DNA of 64,000 nt, from NCBI GenBank assembly GCA_037962975.1, contig JAYKXN010000072.1:372001-436000 (forward strand). Direction: 5' to 3'. Numbering within the stretch: position 1 is the stretch's first letter; each line of letters opens with the position of its first letter. This document shows positions 34,007 to 46,918 of the stretch, in pieces. The position numbers were made by a program, and so were the translations under genes. The notes under the pieces were generated by a model, which was not told the origin of the DNA, made no database searches, and saw nothing but the letters and a program-made list of their open reading frames with translations. The stretch comes from Clitoria ternatea. Taxonomy: Eukaryota > Streptophyta > Magnoliopsida > Fabales > Fabaceae.

Positions 34007-35151
34007 TTAGGAGATGTGTTCCCGAGCCTGAAGTTCGAGCCATCCTGGATCACTGCCATTCCCTTTCCTGTGGAGGCCATATGAGTACTTCTAAGACAGC
34101 CTCAAAGGTGTTGCAAGCGGGCTTCTATTGGCCACATATTTTCAAGGATGTGTGTAAGTATGTCCTCACTTGTGATGCATGCCAAAGGGCCGGTAATATT
34201 GGTAAGAGGTATGAAATGCCACTTAATAGCATTCTTGAGGTTGAATTATTTGATGTATGGGGTGTTGATTTCATGGGACCCTTTCCCCCATCGTTTGGAA
34301 ATCAATTTATTCTGGTTGCAGTTGACTATGTATCCAAATGGGTAGAAGCCATTGCTTCGCCTCATTTGGATGCTAAGACTATAATTAAACTTTTTAGAAA
34401 GACAATTTTTCCAAGGTTTGGGGTCCCTAAATGCATAATTAGTGACGGAGGGTCTCACTTTATTGAAAAAACTTTTCAGACCCTCTTGAAAAAATATGGA
34501 GTGAGACATAAGGTTGCTACACCTTACCACCCTCAAACTAGTGGCCAAGTTGAGGTTTCTAATAGGGAGATTAAAAACATTCTTCAGAAGGTGGTTAATA
34601 CTTCCCGTAAGGATTGGTCTATTAAATTAGACGATTCCTTATGGGCGTATCGAACCGCTTATAAAACTCCCATTGGAACCATACCTTTTAAACTAGTTTA
34701 TGGGAAACTGTGTTATTTACCTGTTGAATTGGAATATAAGTCCTTTTGGGCTATAAAAATGCTTAACTTTGATATGAAGCTTGTAGGTGAACACAGGTTG
34801 CTGGAGTTGAACGAACTTGAGGAGCTCCGGTTGGATGCTTACGAAAATGCCAAGATCTACAAGGAAAAAACTAAAAAATGGCATGATCGTCACATCCTCA
34901 GGAGATCCTTTAACCCTGGTGATATGGTGTTACTTTTCAACTCCCGATTGAAGCTATTCCCTGGCAAATTGAGGTCCCGGTGGTTGGGACCATTTCAGGT
35001 AACCAAGGTATATCCTTTTGGAGCTGTTGAGTTATGGAGCGATAAGTCTGGTTCATTTAAAGTGAATGGACAAAGGCTTAAGCACTACTTGACAGGAGAA
35101 CCTATCCAACAAGCAAGTGCTTTGGACTTGCTTGATGGATTGGATTCTTGA
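33892..35151 (+). CDS. Athila integrase
   Basis: The integrase inserts the new DNA copy into the genome. The HHCC zinc-binding domain has H56, H63, C94 and C97 (HSLSCGGH...CDACQRAG). The catalytic core has D126 in VDFMGPF, D185 in SDGGSHF and E221 in GQVEVSNREI, so the DDE triad is complete. After the core come DDSLWAYRTAYKTPIGT and the C-terminal DNA-binding segment, which ends near LRSRWLGPFQV and HYLTGEP. There is no chromodomain, as expected for Athila. A frameshift near 33905-33915 separates it from RT/RNase H; the ATG at 33892 is not a true start. Confidence 0.92.
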   Translation: MWHCTPYLDFQQKKKFFADVRHYYWDEPLLFKQCADGLIRRCVPEPEVRAILDHCHSLSCGGHMSTSKTASKVLQAGFYWPHIFKDVCKYVLTCDACQRAGNIGKRYEMPLNSILEVELFDVWGVDFMGPFPPSFGNQFILVAVDYVSKWVEAIASPHLDAKTIIKLFRKTIFPRFGVPKCIISDGGSHFIEKTFQTLLKKYGVRHKVATPYHPQTSGQVEVSNREIKNILQKVVNTSRKDWSIKLDDSLWAYRTAYKTPIGTIPFKLVYGKLCYLPVELEYKSFWAIKMLNFDMKLVGEHRLLELNELEELRLDAYENAKIYKEKTKKWHDRHILRRSFNPGDMVLLFNSRLKLFPGKLRSRWLGPFQVTKVYPFGAVELWSDKSGSFKVNGQRLKHYLTGEPIQQASALDLLDGLDS

Positions 35152-36640
35152 TTCCAAAGAATGCCAAGCGTCCGGCTGAAGACGTTAAACTTAGCACTAA
35201 TGGGGAGGTAACCCCATTTATCATTCTTTAAACATTTTTCTTGTCGTATATATAAAAATAAAAAATAATAATAAAAAAACAAAACAAAAGGAAGAAAGTT
35301 TGTTTGTTTGTTTCATTTATAAGTCCAACGTAATTTGTTGCATGTTCATTGTTTGTTAATTTTGCATTGCATGGGTTTTGTTTTGTTTTGTACATATTTC
35401 TTATGATTGAATGCAACATGTGTTTCCATGGGATAAGATGAATCCAGTAAAGGTAAGTCATGGTGCGGCTTCGGGGAAATTTTGATTGAAAAACAGTGAG
35501 ATCCACTGCCAGTGGGTTTTTCCCACTGCCAGTGGACTCCTCTGACTTGGAAAAGGATGTTAAACTAACCTTGAAAAATCCCCCAGGCAGTAAACTCCAC
35601 TGGCCATGGGTTTTTCCCACTGCCAGTGGGTTTTCAACAGGTTTCAAGTGCATTTTATTAAAAATTTTGGGGGCTGGACCAGTGGGTTCCACGGGCCGTG
35701 GGTTTTTCCACTGGCCGTGGGAACCCATCAGGTTTACACGAGAGGAAAAAAAATGTTTTGGGGGCTGGACCAGTGGGTTCCACGGGCCATGGGTTTTTCC
35801 CACTGGCCGTGGGAACCCATCAGACCCAGCATATTGTTTTTTTTTTTACTTAAAAGCAGCCCCCACCCGTGTTTTCCTTCCACTCAACGCCTCTCCTCTT
35901 ATGTGCTTCCTACTCCTTGCTCTCTTTTCAAATATTGGCACAACTAAATTGCAATTGACACCTCCATCCTTCATTATTCTTCCTTACATTACTTGTTTCA
36001 AATTTTATTCAAGTAAGTGTGATCTTATCATGTTCTAGTTTGGGGTTTTCCTTTGGGGTTCTTTAGGTTCTATATGCTTATGCTTGATTCTGAAGTGATA
36101 TCATTGTATGAAAAAGGTTTCTATATGCTTATGCTTCATTGTTATGACTAATTAGAATGAGTATTCTAGAAAATCATCTTCATGCTCCATTATCCATCCT
36201 AATTCTTCATTTACGTTAAAACCCCTTTGAGGTTTCCTCCATGATTTTGAATCCTTTTCATATAAGTGATTACTTGGTGCTTGCTTGGTTATGGATTAAA
36301 GTTGTTGTTCAAATTTGGGAACCCTTAGCATCTACATTCATGGTTTTCTTAGTGTTACACTTATTGCATACCAAGTGTTTGAATAAATGTCTAAACCAGA
36401 ATTTTTGCTACTTGGTTGCATATTAATGTGTTTTGTGGTGACTTTCTTGGTGTCAAGCTTGTTGCCCACCAAGTGTTTGGCAAATTTCCCAACCCAATCT
36501 TTTGTTTTTCCTTGTATATATTTTTATCCTTTTTGGGTTTCCCTATACTTACCCATCCTGCCAATATCATGTTGTTGATTGATTATATTGACATCTATTG
36601 TGCAGAAATTTGAATTGCAATTTTAGGTGCCCAAAAAAAC
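35152..36640 (+). other. Athila 3' spacer with repeated CCACTGGCCGTGGG blocks
   Basis: This is the non-coding region between pol and the env-like frame. At about 35500-35825 it carries at least eight blocks of CCACTGGCCGTGGG or CCCACTGCCAGTGGG, usually in pairs joined by a TTTTTC linker. These are the same blocks found in the LTRs. The open frames across them (35496-36038 plus, 35228-35803 minus) are by-products of the repeats. A pyrimidine-rich stretch ending in TTGTGCAG (about 36597-36604) could be a splice acceptor for the env-like message. Confidence 0.7.
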
Positions 36641-37861
36641 ATGTCTTCGGGATGAACCAAGAATGTCTGCAAAAAGAGGAAAAACAAAGGTACGTCATCT
36701 AACTATTCTAGTATAGATGGTATTGAATGTACCTCTGATGAATAAAGGATGCGCTTATCTTCCTTGACCTCTAGGGAAATTATCCCCTCTAGGTTCTTTT
36801 GCAAGAAATCTTTATTGGAACTTGGGTTATATGATGATACCTTTAAACTGTGCATGAATATGGGGTGGAAAGATTTTATTGAACTATATGAGCCTTGTTA
36901 TGAACGCACCACATTAGAGTTTCTGAGTTCCATTGATATTAAGCCTTGCGATAATGAGTCAACCTGGGAAATCACTTTTAGGCTAAATAACACTGATTAT
37001 AGGATGGACTTAGCTGATGTGGATGCCATCTACGGTTTTCCATCTGTCCCTGGAGATGCCTCTGCTAAATTAAATGCCGCCCGTATCCCTAGGGATTTTA
37101 GGGCCAAGTATTTTTGGTCTACACTCTCTAAATCTAGGGAGACTTATGACCCATCTTCCACCAAAGCCTCACTCATGCATCACCCTGTCTTTAGATACCT
37201 TCAGAGGTTTATGGCCCGATCCATTTTTGGTCGATATGATAGTCCTGGTACTATTAGGGCTGCTGAGCTTTATTTTCTGTATGCCATGATTGATAACATC
37301 CCGGTCCACTCTACGAAATGGCTTTTTAGCCAATTCGCTAGGGTAGGAAGGGCTACTACTGGAAGGATTGTCATTGCAGGCTATATAAATCCTATTGCGA
37401 GGTATGTGGGGATAGATCTGTAAGAGGATACCTTACTTTGCCAACCCAAGCGGGTTGATATTGATGAGATGGTCCACATGGGTATGCTTGTATTAGAACG
37501 TGGAATTTACTGTTTGGTTATTCCCGGATTTTCTGTGCCTCACCCCTTGCCTGACCCTAGCTTCACTAGCCTGGAGGGCAAAACTTCTTTTTTGTTTTCA
37601 GGTACAGAAGAAGATACCCCTTTGGACACGGAGATGCCTCTTCCTCATGACCACTCAGCTGGCCCATCTAGATCCTCTCCCGATTTCGGATTTTCTATGG
37701 AACGGATGTATTCCTTGATGCAAGGAATGAACACCCGTTTAGAGTCTTTATCTATTGAGCAACTCCGGCAAGGAAGCAGGGTCGATAACATAGCCCAGCG
37801 CGTGGATGCCATGTACTCCTGGCACCTCCAGGAAGGCCATTTTCCTCCTCCCTCCCCATGA
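36641..37861 (+). pseudogene. Athila 3' env-like (ORF-1 family) frame with in-frame stops
   Basis: Plant Athila/Calypso-type elements carry an extra frame between pol and the 3' LTR, historically called env-like. Here an ATG at 36641 opens the frame. It is broken by TGA (36653-36655), TAA (36746-36748) and TAA (37421-37423), all in one frame, leaving open parts at 36749-37423 and 37469-37861. The first part contains a conserved domain (MGWKDFIELYEPCYERTTLEF, then VDAIYGFPS), which resembles the ATHILA ORF-1 / plant transposon domain family. The tail is Pro/Ser-rich, then helical (MERMYSLMQGMNTRLESL). I see no signal peptide or membrane segment, so an envelope role is not supported by this copy. 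Confidence 0.75.
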
Positions 37862-39272
37862 CGGGTTTGTTCCTAAAAATAAGTTTCATTGTACTTGGTA
37901 TCTTCTCTACTGACCAGTGAGGACACTGCTTACTTTAAGTTTAGGGTAGTAGGTACAAGGAAACTTATTCCGAGCCTTTGCACCTTGGCATTTCTTTGCA
38001 TTTTTCTTTTGGTTTCATTTGAACATGCTAGGTTGTAGTTTGTTTTTCATTTGCTTTGCATGACTGTGCCTGTCTGTACCCCCATCTAGGAATGTTTGTT
38101 TACTTGTGATTATTGTTGCCATTAATTGTATCAGTTTTGATTGAGGAAATTGATTGTTGAGGAATCCAAATAAAAAAAATATATAAATAAAAAAATCAAA
38201 ATTAAAAACTTTTGATTGATGTTAATGATGGCACTGATTGTCTGGGGGTACTATGCTTTATGATGCTGTGTTTTCTCTGACTGGGTCTATTTCACCTGCC
38301 ATGTATTATGAGAGTTTTTGAGCCAAAATGGGGTAGTTTTTAAACATAAATATTTAGAAAACCCCTGTTTTCTTCTATTTAAGTGTGTCATACATTTAAA
38401 GCGCTCTAGAACTTGGCTTGCGACCGACTCAAAATGGTTGATGATTACTTGTTATGGAATGAAAAAGGCAGTAGGTTTTGTTCTCTAGCCTCTGAATTTT
38501 GAAAGTTATAATATACAATTAGTTGCCCCTTATTGAGCTTAGACTGTTTGTTTATTGTTGAAATCCTCTAGTATTGGGTTGATAAAATACTGAGAAAATG
38601 ACATAAATTCAAGGATGGCAGCTAGAATGAAAATGGCTAAGAGAAAACAACTGGGTTTTAGTTGGGAAACAAAAATAAACAAGATGAATCTATGTTTCCA
38701 ACTAAAGAAAAATTGTTGGAAAAACAAAGAAAAGGATGAAAAGCAAAGTAAGAAAGGAGTCAAGTTTAAAATAGAAAATAACAAGGACTCCTTTGAGATT
38801 TTAAAAAAAAAAGAGTTTCTGGTCTGCCTTTCAAAAGTTAACTATTCTCGGTGTTCCATTGAGTGATAGCCTTTTGAATCTCCTTTTTCCTTGATATCCA
38901 TTCCCTGAACCCATGGCCCCATTACAACCAAATGAAAGACCTTTTGACTATAACTTGTTTCTAAATAACTGTGGAGAGTAAGGTCGTTTGCCAAGCCTAT
39001 GGTAGTGTCTTAAAATGCTATGATTTGAGTGATAATCATACACAAGCTTAAAATACTTAGAGAGAAATGAAAGGATGTGTGTCTATAGCCTAGTTTTGTG
39101 AACGTGGCATGAATAATTGTGTGGTTTCCTCTTGTGATAATCTTGCAATCATATGTTGATAATTTTTCCAATTGGGTTCCTCAAGATATTCTAAATTCAT
39201 AAATCTCTATTGATCATATTTGTGGCAATGAAGATTGCTTGGGGACAAGCAATATTCTAGTTTGGGGTGTTT
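37862..39272 (+). other. Athila 3' untranslated region ending in a polypurine tract
   Basis: This is non-coding and AT-rich. It ends with GGGGACAAGCAATATTCTAG and then TTTGGGGTGTT (39261-39271) immediately before the 3' LTR. The TTTGGGG tract is the usual Athila polypurine tract. The short frame at 38615-38866 is Lys-rich low-complexity sequence. Confidence 0.75.
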
Positions 39273-40610
39273 TGATAGGTGTTTTGTTTGCATGATTTTA
39301 ATGGCTTTTTATTTAGTTTTTCTAGGTCATTTGTGTTATCTTGTCCCTAATTCCAAGTATTTTTCTTTCATTCTGCATTTATTACTCGGGTGTTTCAAGT
39401 TTTTGCAGGAATAGCTTGTTTACAGGTATATACATTCCAAACGCGAAGCATTCGAGAAAGCATTGGATAAATGGAAGGGTTTCAAGCTATGAAAAAGCAG
39501 CAAAGTGAAGTCCAGAAAAACCCACTGGCCGTGGGTTTTTCCCACTGGTCGTGGGTTCCTCTGTTTGAAGTTTCAAAAATGTAAAAATTAGACCTCCAGT
39601 ACGATCCACTGGCCGTGGGTTTTTCCCACTGCCAGTGGGTTTTTGCACGCACAGCAGTTTCCTTATTTTAGGGAACAGTTTCTGGGGTTTTAGTGGACAG
39701 TTTTTGAGGGGCAAAGGACGCAGACATTTTTGGGACGTTTTTGGAGAGAAAAAGAGAGAGTTTTCACTGGGGATTATTGAAGAAATCAAGACCATAGGCG
39801 TTGAAGAACTTTCTTGGGCAGATTTCAGAAAGATTCATAAGCACAAGTGAGAGCTTTTGCTTTGTGTTCTTTGCTTTCTTCTTAGGTTTTCTCTTTCTCT
39901 GTAATTTCTGAATTTGATTCCATCAATGGGCTGTAGTGAATTGAGCATGTGTAGCTAAACGTTATCTTGGGATTAGGGTGTGACAATGCTTATGTATTGA
40001 ACCTCTTTTGGATTTTTCTGTTTGTTAATTCATTGCTTCTATTCAATTTCCATGAACGCGTAATGCTTTTGAATACCTAGAGATAGGATCAATTGAAATT
40101 AAACTCTAAGAGAATCGAAAGGTTAATTAGTTGTTTGAACGCATGAAATTGAACTTAGAATCATAGGTCACGAAAGTGGGTATGACAATTCGAGGTTTAA
40201 TAAGATTTCACCGTTCTTAACAAGTTCACATAATAAATCGAACGCGGTTCTTTATTATTTGGGCACATTAATGTTACTCTGAGAAGAGGGCTTAATTAAA
40301 TTCAGAAATCCAACCTTAGAGCGTGAATTAATAAATAGGAAGGTTTTAGGAAAATTAAATACATAGCATAATCATATACCAAATCCCAAGAGCTTCACCA
40401 TCATTTGTTCTATTTCAATTTCAGAATTCATTTAGTTCTTTCAGATAGCATTTCTTCTTAACTTTTGCTTTTCTTAATCTTCTACATTACAATCCTAATT
40501 TCACAATTTTCTAGATGATTGAACCACTGTGAAAACTTGTACTTGGGCACAATCTCTATGGGACGATAACTTTTTATTACGCGATACCTCGTGCACTTGC
40601 GGGCCTATCA
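39273..40610 (+). repeat. Athila 3' LTR
   Basis: The LTR is 1338 bp. It differs from the left LTR by roughly twenty scattered substitutions counted by eye and by no net length change. It ends CCTATCA at the target duplication CCCAT. Confidence 0.92.
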
Positions 40611-40660
40611 CCCATACACCGGCGATCACTCCCCGCCCTCAACAACGCCGGGATGTCACA
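40611..40660 (-). mobile_element. Cassandra LTR 4 fragment, right of the Athila insertion
   Basis: CCCATACACCGGCGATCACT and following bases to GATGTCACA complete the partial LTR left at 17061-17106. The outer flank CATTA (40661-40665) matches 15583-15587, so the whole Cassandra block plus its nested elements sits in one target site of the AT-rich repeat. Confidence 0.85.
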
Positions 40661-41385
40661 CATTAGTTATATTAGATTTCTAAAAAGCCACAATATCTTT
40701 AGTCTTCTATCTAATAATAGGAGCCAAAAAATGTATGATGATGGTAGCAAACATTAGTCATAGTCACGGCTTGAGGAAAACTCTCATATCTAATTTTAAA
40801 ATATAAATAACACATCATGTTAATTTCTAGATAGATTCGGACTAATTTAATTTGGGGATATTGAATAAAATAATATTTAATAAGTGGCCACATTTTATCA
40901 TGACTGATTAAACTAATTTCAAGTGGGGTTGCTCAAATAAATACACAATATATATTTGGTATCCTTTGAGTTATTTAATGTTGCTATGGGTCCGTATGCA
41001 TGGCTTAATGCAGACTAAATTTTGAACCCTAAAAAATTGAGAGAAAATATGACGTCACATAAAGTATGTAATTCACTTATAGCAAAAAAAGATTATATAA
41101 GAATGGTACAATTTTATTCAATAACTTCAAACATTGATATATGTTTCATTATTTTGTATTATGGTAACATGTTTTAGAATATTTAAAATTTAAATCAATG
41201 ATAATTATTATATATATTAATAAGTATTATATATATTAAAGATATTTAATATTACATAATAATATTTAACATACTTATGACCAGAGAATGATACTTAGTT
41301 ATTATAAATGTTTTCAAATCTTATACATTTTTATTTGTTGGTTATTTATTAACATACAAATCAAACATCACACATATCTTAGAAT

Positions 41386-41921
41386 TAGGGATGGAAATGG
41401 GTCAGGCCGTCCGTCGGGGGCCTATGGCTCGGCTCGTTTAAAGCCTACACAGGTCATGCTTGTCGGGCTAGAAGGCTAGGCTTAGGCTATTAAGAAGGCC
41501 TTTTAAACTAAACAGGCCAGGCCACAGGCTTTCTAAAAAGCCTTTGAAGCCCAACAGGCCGGCCTATTTAATTAAATTAATTGTTAATTAGTTATATATA
41601 TAATATTTATAACATAAACTAATATATATATTACATATTTACATTTATATAATATAAATTAATATTACAAGTTTATAATTAAAAATATTAGAAGGGAATG
41701 GAACATAATTTTTTTAGGTTGGTTTTAGCATTTTAAAAGTTTCACTATAAACAGGTTTTTAAACAGGCTTTTAAACAGGTCAGGCCTTCAAACATGCCAT
41801 AACAGGCCTTAAAAAAAAGCCTATGACAGGCTAATAGGCTAGGCTCAGGCGTTGAAATTTTGATGTAGGCCAGGCTTAGGCCTTTCAAAGCCAGTTCCTG
41901 CCTGGCCCATTTCTATCCCTA
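41386..41921. mobile_element. hAT-type MITE
   Basis: The terminal inverted repeats are TAGGGATGGAAATGGG and, at the far end, CCCATTTCTATCCCTA (one mismatch). They are flanked by an 8-bp duplication CTTAGAAT (41378-41385 and 41922-41929). Eight-base duplications are characteristic of the hAT superfamily. The 536-bp interior has repeated AGGCC/GGCCT-type words and no coding capacity. Related positions in other units (near 4095, 5735 and 43565) lack it. Confidence 0.88.
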
Positions 41922-44900
41922 CTTAGAATCATCCTTTTGTTACTCTCATGAACATGTGTAAATATAACAAACAATGACTTACTCATTTTTATGATTTTAT
42001 TTATCATGACATTTGTTAGAATCTCATCAATCATGACTTTTTCATATGTAGAACATTTTAATTATTAGTGTGGAAACATATATTTTGATACCATCATAGT
42101 AGTGAAAGTTTAAAAATATAGAATTGAATAATTATTTTATAATTTTTTACTTTTATATATAATTTCTAATTTTGCTTCATTTAAATAAAGTTTACTTTTT
42201 AAAAATTAATTGAATATAAATTTAATAAATCGTCACTTCTCAAATTATTTATATTAATTAAATATATCTTATATTTAGTATTTTATTCTATGATTGAGAC
42301 ATCAATAAAAATGTAACATTCATGAAAGAGTTATATAAAAATTATTAAAATTTAAAATCTTATAATATTCATAAATTTGTGAAGACAAAATTATGATGGT
42401 ACATAAGGAACATTCGATATAGAGACATTGCCTTTTCAAATAAATAAGTAATACTAATACTTATGTATAATCATAAGGTTTGATATATATATAAACAAAC
42501 GAAGAAAATTATATGACAATAAAATATATGATAAATAACTTCACAGAAACAACTATCAGCTTAAGGAATTCACATTCTAATTGTGATTTGACGTAAAAGA
42601 TCAAAATTGACATTTTATGATTCCATTCATAAACATAAAATCTTTGGCTATAAAAAATTAAACATTGTAGAACTAAAATTAAAATGAATAAAAAATAAAA
42701 CTAGCATCTTTTCCAGGATACAAAACTTGTTGAAAATGCTTGTGCTAGGAGTGCTCTAATTTAAAGAGATCTTGTGAGTATTTCCACCAAAGGTGATTAA
42801 GTATAAATTCTGAAAGTAATAAAGTTAATAAACCAACTTGTGTTTATTTTAAAAAAAAAGTGTTGAGAAAATAATTCCTTAGAATAGGATTACTTGGCAA
42901 ATAATAAAATATGTATTGAGTAAAAAATAATCAGTAAAAGGATTAGATTTCAATAAATGTCATCGTTATGAATTATGTACACTTTAATTTGATTAAGATA
43001 TGTATAAAGAACCATCTAATAGTATTTCATTTGTTATAATTATTAAACCAATACTAAAATGTTATACCATATTACATATGAAGATTATGGGGTGACTTTA
43101 AATATTAGAGTTAAATGTGTCACTCATAGATGTTGTTAGAAGCCAACAAAAGAATTTGTCCTCATGGTGGACTTTAAATGCCATGTACTACACTTACACC
43201 ATCAAAATAAAGAACAGTAAAATTTAACAACCTAAATTGGTGTAAGTTTTATTATTTTACTTGATGTTAATGTTTGATATAATGTTTAGAATACAAGTAA
43301 ATGATAATCATTTGCTAATATGAATCCATCGTGTATATATATATATATATAAAGTGTGAAATTTTTTGTTATTATAAAAAATAAGACATGATATATTTAA
43401 GAAGTCTATACATACACAGAAGACATATACTATGAAAATCTTAATTTTATTTTAAATTAAAAATGTCAAATATGATCTGAGCATGATAGTTATTATAAAT
43501 GTTTTCAAATCTTATACATTTTTATTTGATGGTTATTTATTAACATACAAATCAAACATCACTTATATATTAGAATTAACCTTTTATTACTCTCATGAAT
43601 ATGTTTAAACATCACAAACAATAACTTACTTATTTTTATGATGTCATTTATCATCACATTTGTCTGAATCTCATCAATCATGACTTTTTTATATGTAGAA
43701 CATATTAGTTATTAGTGTAGAAACAAAGATTTTGATACCATCATTGTAGTGGAAGTTTAAAAATCTAGAATGGAATAATTATTTTATAATATTTTACTTT
43801 TATATATAATTTCTAATTTTGCTTCATTTAAATAAAATTTATTTTTTAAAATCAAATGAAGATAAATTTAATAAAACATCACTTCTTAAATTATTTTTAT
43901 TCAATAAATATATCTTATATTTAATGTTCTATTTGATGATTGAGACATCAATAAAAATGTAACATCCATAAAAAAGTTATATAAAAATTTATAATATTAA
44001 TGAATATGCGAAGACAAAATTATGTTGGTAGAAAAGGAACATTTGATATAGAGACATTGTCTTTTCTAAATAAATAAGTAATACTAATAATTGTGTATAA
44101 TCATAAGGTTTAAAATATATAAACAAACTATGAAAATTAAATGAAAATAAAGTATATGATGAATAACTTGATAGAAACAACTCTTAAGGAATTCACATTC
44201 TAATTGTGATTTGACATAAAAGATCAAAATTGACATTTTGATGAATCCATTCATAAACATAAAATCCTTTTCTATAAAAAATTTAACATTATAGAAGTAA
44301 GATTAAAATTAGTAAAAAATAAAACTAGCATCTTTTCCAGTATTATCTTCATCTCAATCATAAACTTGTGTTTTTTTTGTTACCACAAGAAGGGAGCGCA
44401 ATGTGATGAAGCACTTTTTGAGGATACAAAACCTGTTGAAAATGCTTGTGCTAGGAGTGCTTATTAATTTAAAGAGATCTTGTGAGTATGTCCACCAAAG
44501 GTGTTTAAGTATATATTCTAAAAGTAATAAAGTTAATGAACTAACTAGTGTTTATTGTAAAAAAAAGTGTTGAGACAATAATCCCTTAAAATAGGATTTG
44601 TTGTCAAATAATAAAATATTTATTGAGTAAAAAATAATTATAAAAATCAGTGAAAGGATTAGATTTTAATAAAAGGCATCATTATTAATTAAGTACACTT
44701 TAATTTGATTAAGATATATATAAAGAACCATCTAATAGTATTTAATTTGTTATTATTAATTTTATTAAACCAATGCTAAATTGTTATACCAAATTACATA
44801 TGAAGATTATGGGGTGGCTTTAAATATCAGAGTGAAATGTGTCACTCATAGATGATGTTAGAAGCCAACAAAAGAATTTGTCGTCATGGTGGAGATTAAA

Positions 44901-45794
44901 TGCCATGTACTACAGTTATACCATCAAAATAAAGAACAGTAAAATTTAACATCCTAAATTGGTGTATGTTTTATTATTTTACTTGGTGTTAATGTTTCTT
45001 ATAATGCTTAGAATACAAGTAAATGATTATCGTTTGATAATATAGATTCATTGTGCATCCATCACTAGTGCAAAAAATGGCTATGAGGACAGGATACGAG
45101 CACGGCTATCCCAAAACCGTGTTTAAAACAACACGGTGGCATTTTTGTAAATATGAAGAAACGTGTTTTAATTTTAAAAGTCATATACGAGCACGGTTGA
45201 GACATGACCTTCCTTAAAAGCCATTTATGAACACGGTTACGAATGGACAGTGCTTAAAGGTTGGTTAATTTTTTTAAATTTTTTTTAAAAGACTTACAAA
45301 CACGGTTGCAGTGAACCGTGCTTAAAGTTTGAAATAATGTTTTTAAAATTTTTTTTAAAAATCCTACAAAGACGGTTAAAGGGAACCGTGCTTAAAGGCT
45401 AATCTACTAACACGGTTGTCAGGGGACCCGTGCTTAAAAGGTATAAAAAATTAAGCTACTAAGACGGTTCTGAGGGGAACCGTGCTTATAGAGTTATTCT
45501 CTAGGTTAAAAGGCTAAAAATCATTCTCTTTCATTGCTGACAAAATCTAAACTCTTCCATCATCATCACAGACTCCGCTTCCTCCACCTTCATGTAATGC
45601 CTGAATCGTCGTGTATCCAGCGCCACCTCTGACCTCGACATGCTCAATTCCATGTCCTTCGGCACCATGTCTTTCGAAGAGCTTCTATGTCACTGCAATG
45701 AGTTCTACAAGAAGAACCACGCCGATCTCCTTCAACTCGAAGATCGCCTCAAGAACTACGGCTATGTTCCCAGTACTTCCTGAAACAAACTTTT

Positions 45795-46103
45795 ATGCTT
45801 CGTTATTACTTTTCTGTTCTTGATTTGGATGGTGATTTCTTTCATACTGTGGATTTAGTTCTAGATGTCGAGGAGGAGGAGGAGGAAGAGGAAGATGAAC
45901 AACATCAAGATCTGGAAAACAGATTGGATAGTCCGGATTCTTTTTATGGATCGCTCTCCCTGGCCGGTTGTTCTAACTTCAAGAGTTTCGAAGAAGATGC
46001 TTTGTATCCTTATCTTACGTCTCTTTTACTTTCTGTAGCTATATCTCAAGTTCTCATTCTTAGGTTAATCTTCAGGTTCCATTTAGTTTTTGAACTGATA
46101 TGA
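45795..46103 (+). pseudogene. Captured acidic exon fragment (CACTA copy B)
   Basis: The frame reads LDLDGDFFHTVDLVLDVEEE, then a glutamate run, then ENRLDSPDSFYGSLSLAGCS and SFEEDALYPYL before running into intron-like sequence. The EEDALY motif after a Ser-rich stretch vaguely recalls plant SKA3-like proteins. No full domain is present. Confidence in the identity is low; confidence that it is exon-derived is moderate. Confidence 0.4.
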
Positions 46104-46918
46104 TTTTTCAGCTTCCAAACTAATTTTATATAGAATTGAAAATATAAAAAAAGGGAAGAAGAAAGAATTTTATCTGAATCAGATGAAATAGTGAAATTAG
46201 TATGATTGATTTTAACTTCTGGATGGTAACGGATGAAATTTACGCATGTTTGTCCTTTCATTTCGAAAGTTTTCTGTGCTCTACAGGTTCGGGTAAGTGA
46301 ATCCTATAGGTTAAAGTTTCCTCTAGAATACTTCTCTTAAAGCAGCTCTTGTATTTTGACCGGTACACACAGTTGTTGGCTCCTAATTTGAACATGCTTG
46401 GGACCAGAGAATTTCCATTACTTCGGATAGTTATATGGTACATAAAATAGTTATATGGTAATAGAAGCTTTTTTGGTTTTGGTGGCATGGCAAGTGTGTT
46501 TCGAATTTGATGTAGTTCTTCCAGGCAGGTTATATGATGATTTCCCCTTGCTGTAATCAAGGAGCAAAAAGTTTATGGTGACTGGTTGTTGTTGTTTTTT
46601 TTGTTGAAAAGCATTCCTGGTAAACCTGTTCTGTTTAGCTTCATTATGGGGTAACTCTCCTTTGGCAATATGGTAATGAGATTACTAATGATTTTTTCCA
46701 AGAGTTAAAAATCTATATCTTAATTGCTAGGTGGTGTGCTTTCTTATCAAGATATTACTAATTTCTGTTTAATTCTGATTCCATCTATTTTTCAGTCTAT
46801 TGAGAATTCATCTCATTGACGAACACTCTTTTCTTTCTTATGCTGTGTTTTGAAGTTATTTTATTGTAACTATTTTGTTGATGTTACCATGAACACCTTA
46901 TGGCAGGCATCTAGTTAA

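Larger units (their letters stand above)
17107..40610 (+). mobile_element. Athila-type Ty3/gypsy LTR retrotransposon, degenerate, with a nested insertion
   Basis: The two 1338-bp LTRs begin TGATAGG and end CCTATCA, a perfect 7-bp terminal inverted repeat. The target duplication is GCCAT (17102-17106) and CCCAT (40611-40615), with one mismatch, inside a Cassandra LTR. A tRNA-Asp primer site follows the left LTR. The order is gag, protease, RT, RNase H, integrase, a long non-coding spacer with an env-like frame, then a purine-rich tract and the right LTR. This order, the DLGAS protease and the 3' extra frame fit the Athila lineage. Gag is split by the 19314-30583 insertion. Several in-frame stops and one frameshift show it can no longer make its own proteins. 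By eye I see roughly 20 LTR differences, so the insertion is moderately old. Confidence 0.92.

Noticed and set aside
35228..36038. Long frames on both strands (191 and 180 codons) in the Athila 3' spacer
   Set aside because: They run through tandem CCACTGG blocks and a T-rich linker. The translations are repeat-derived and have no homology I recognise.
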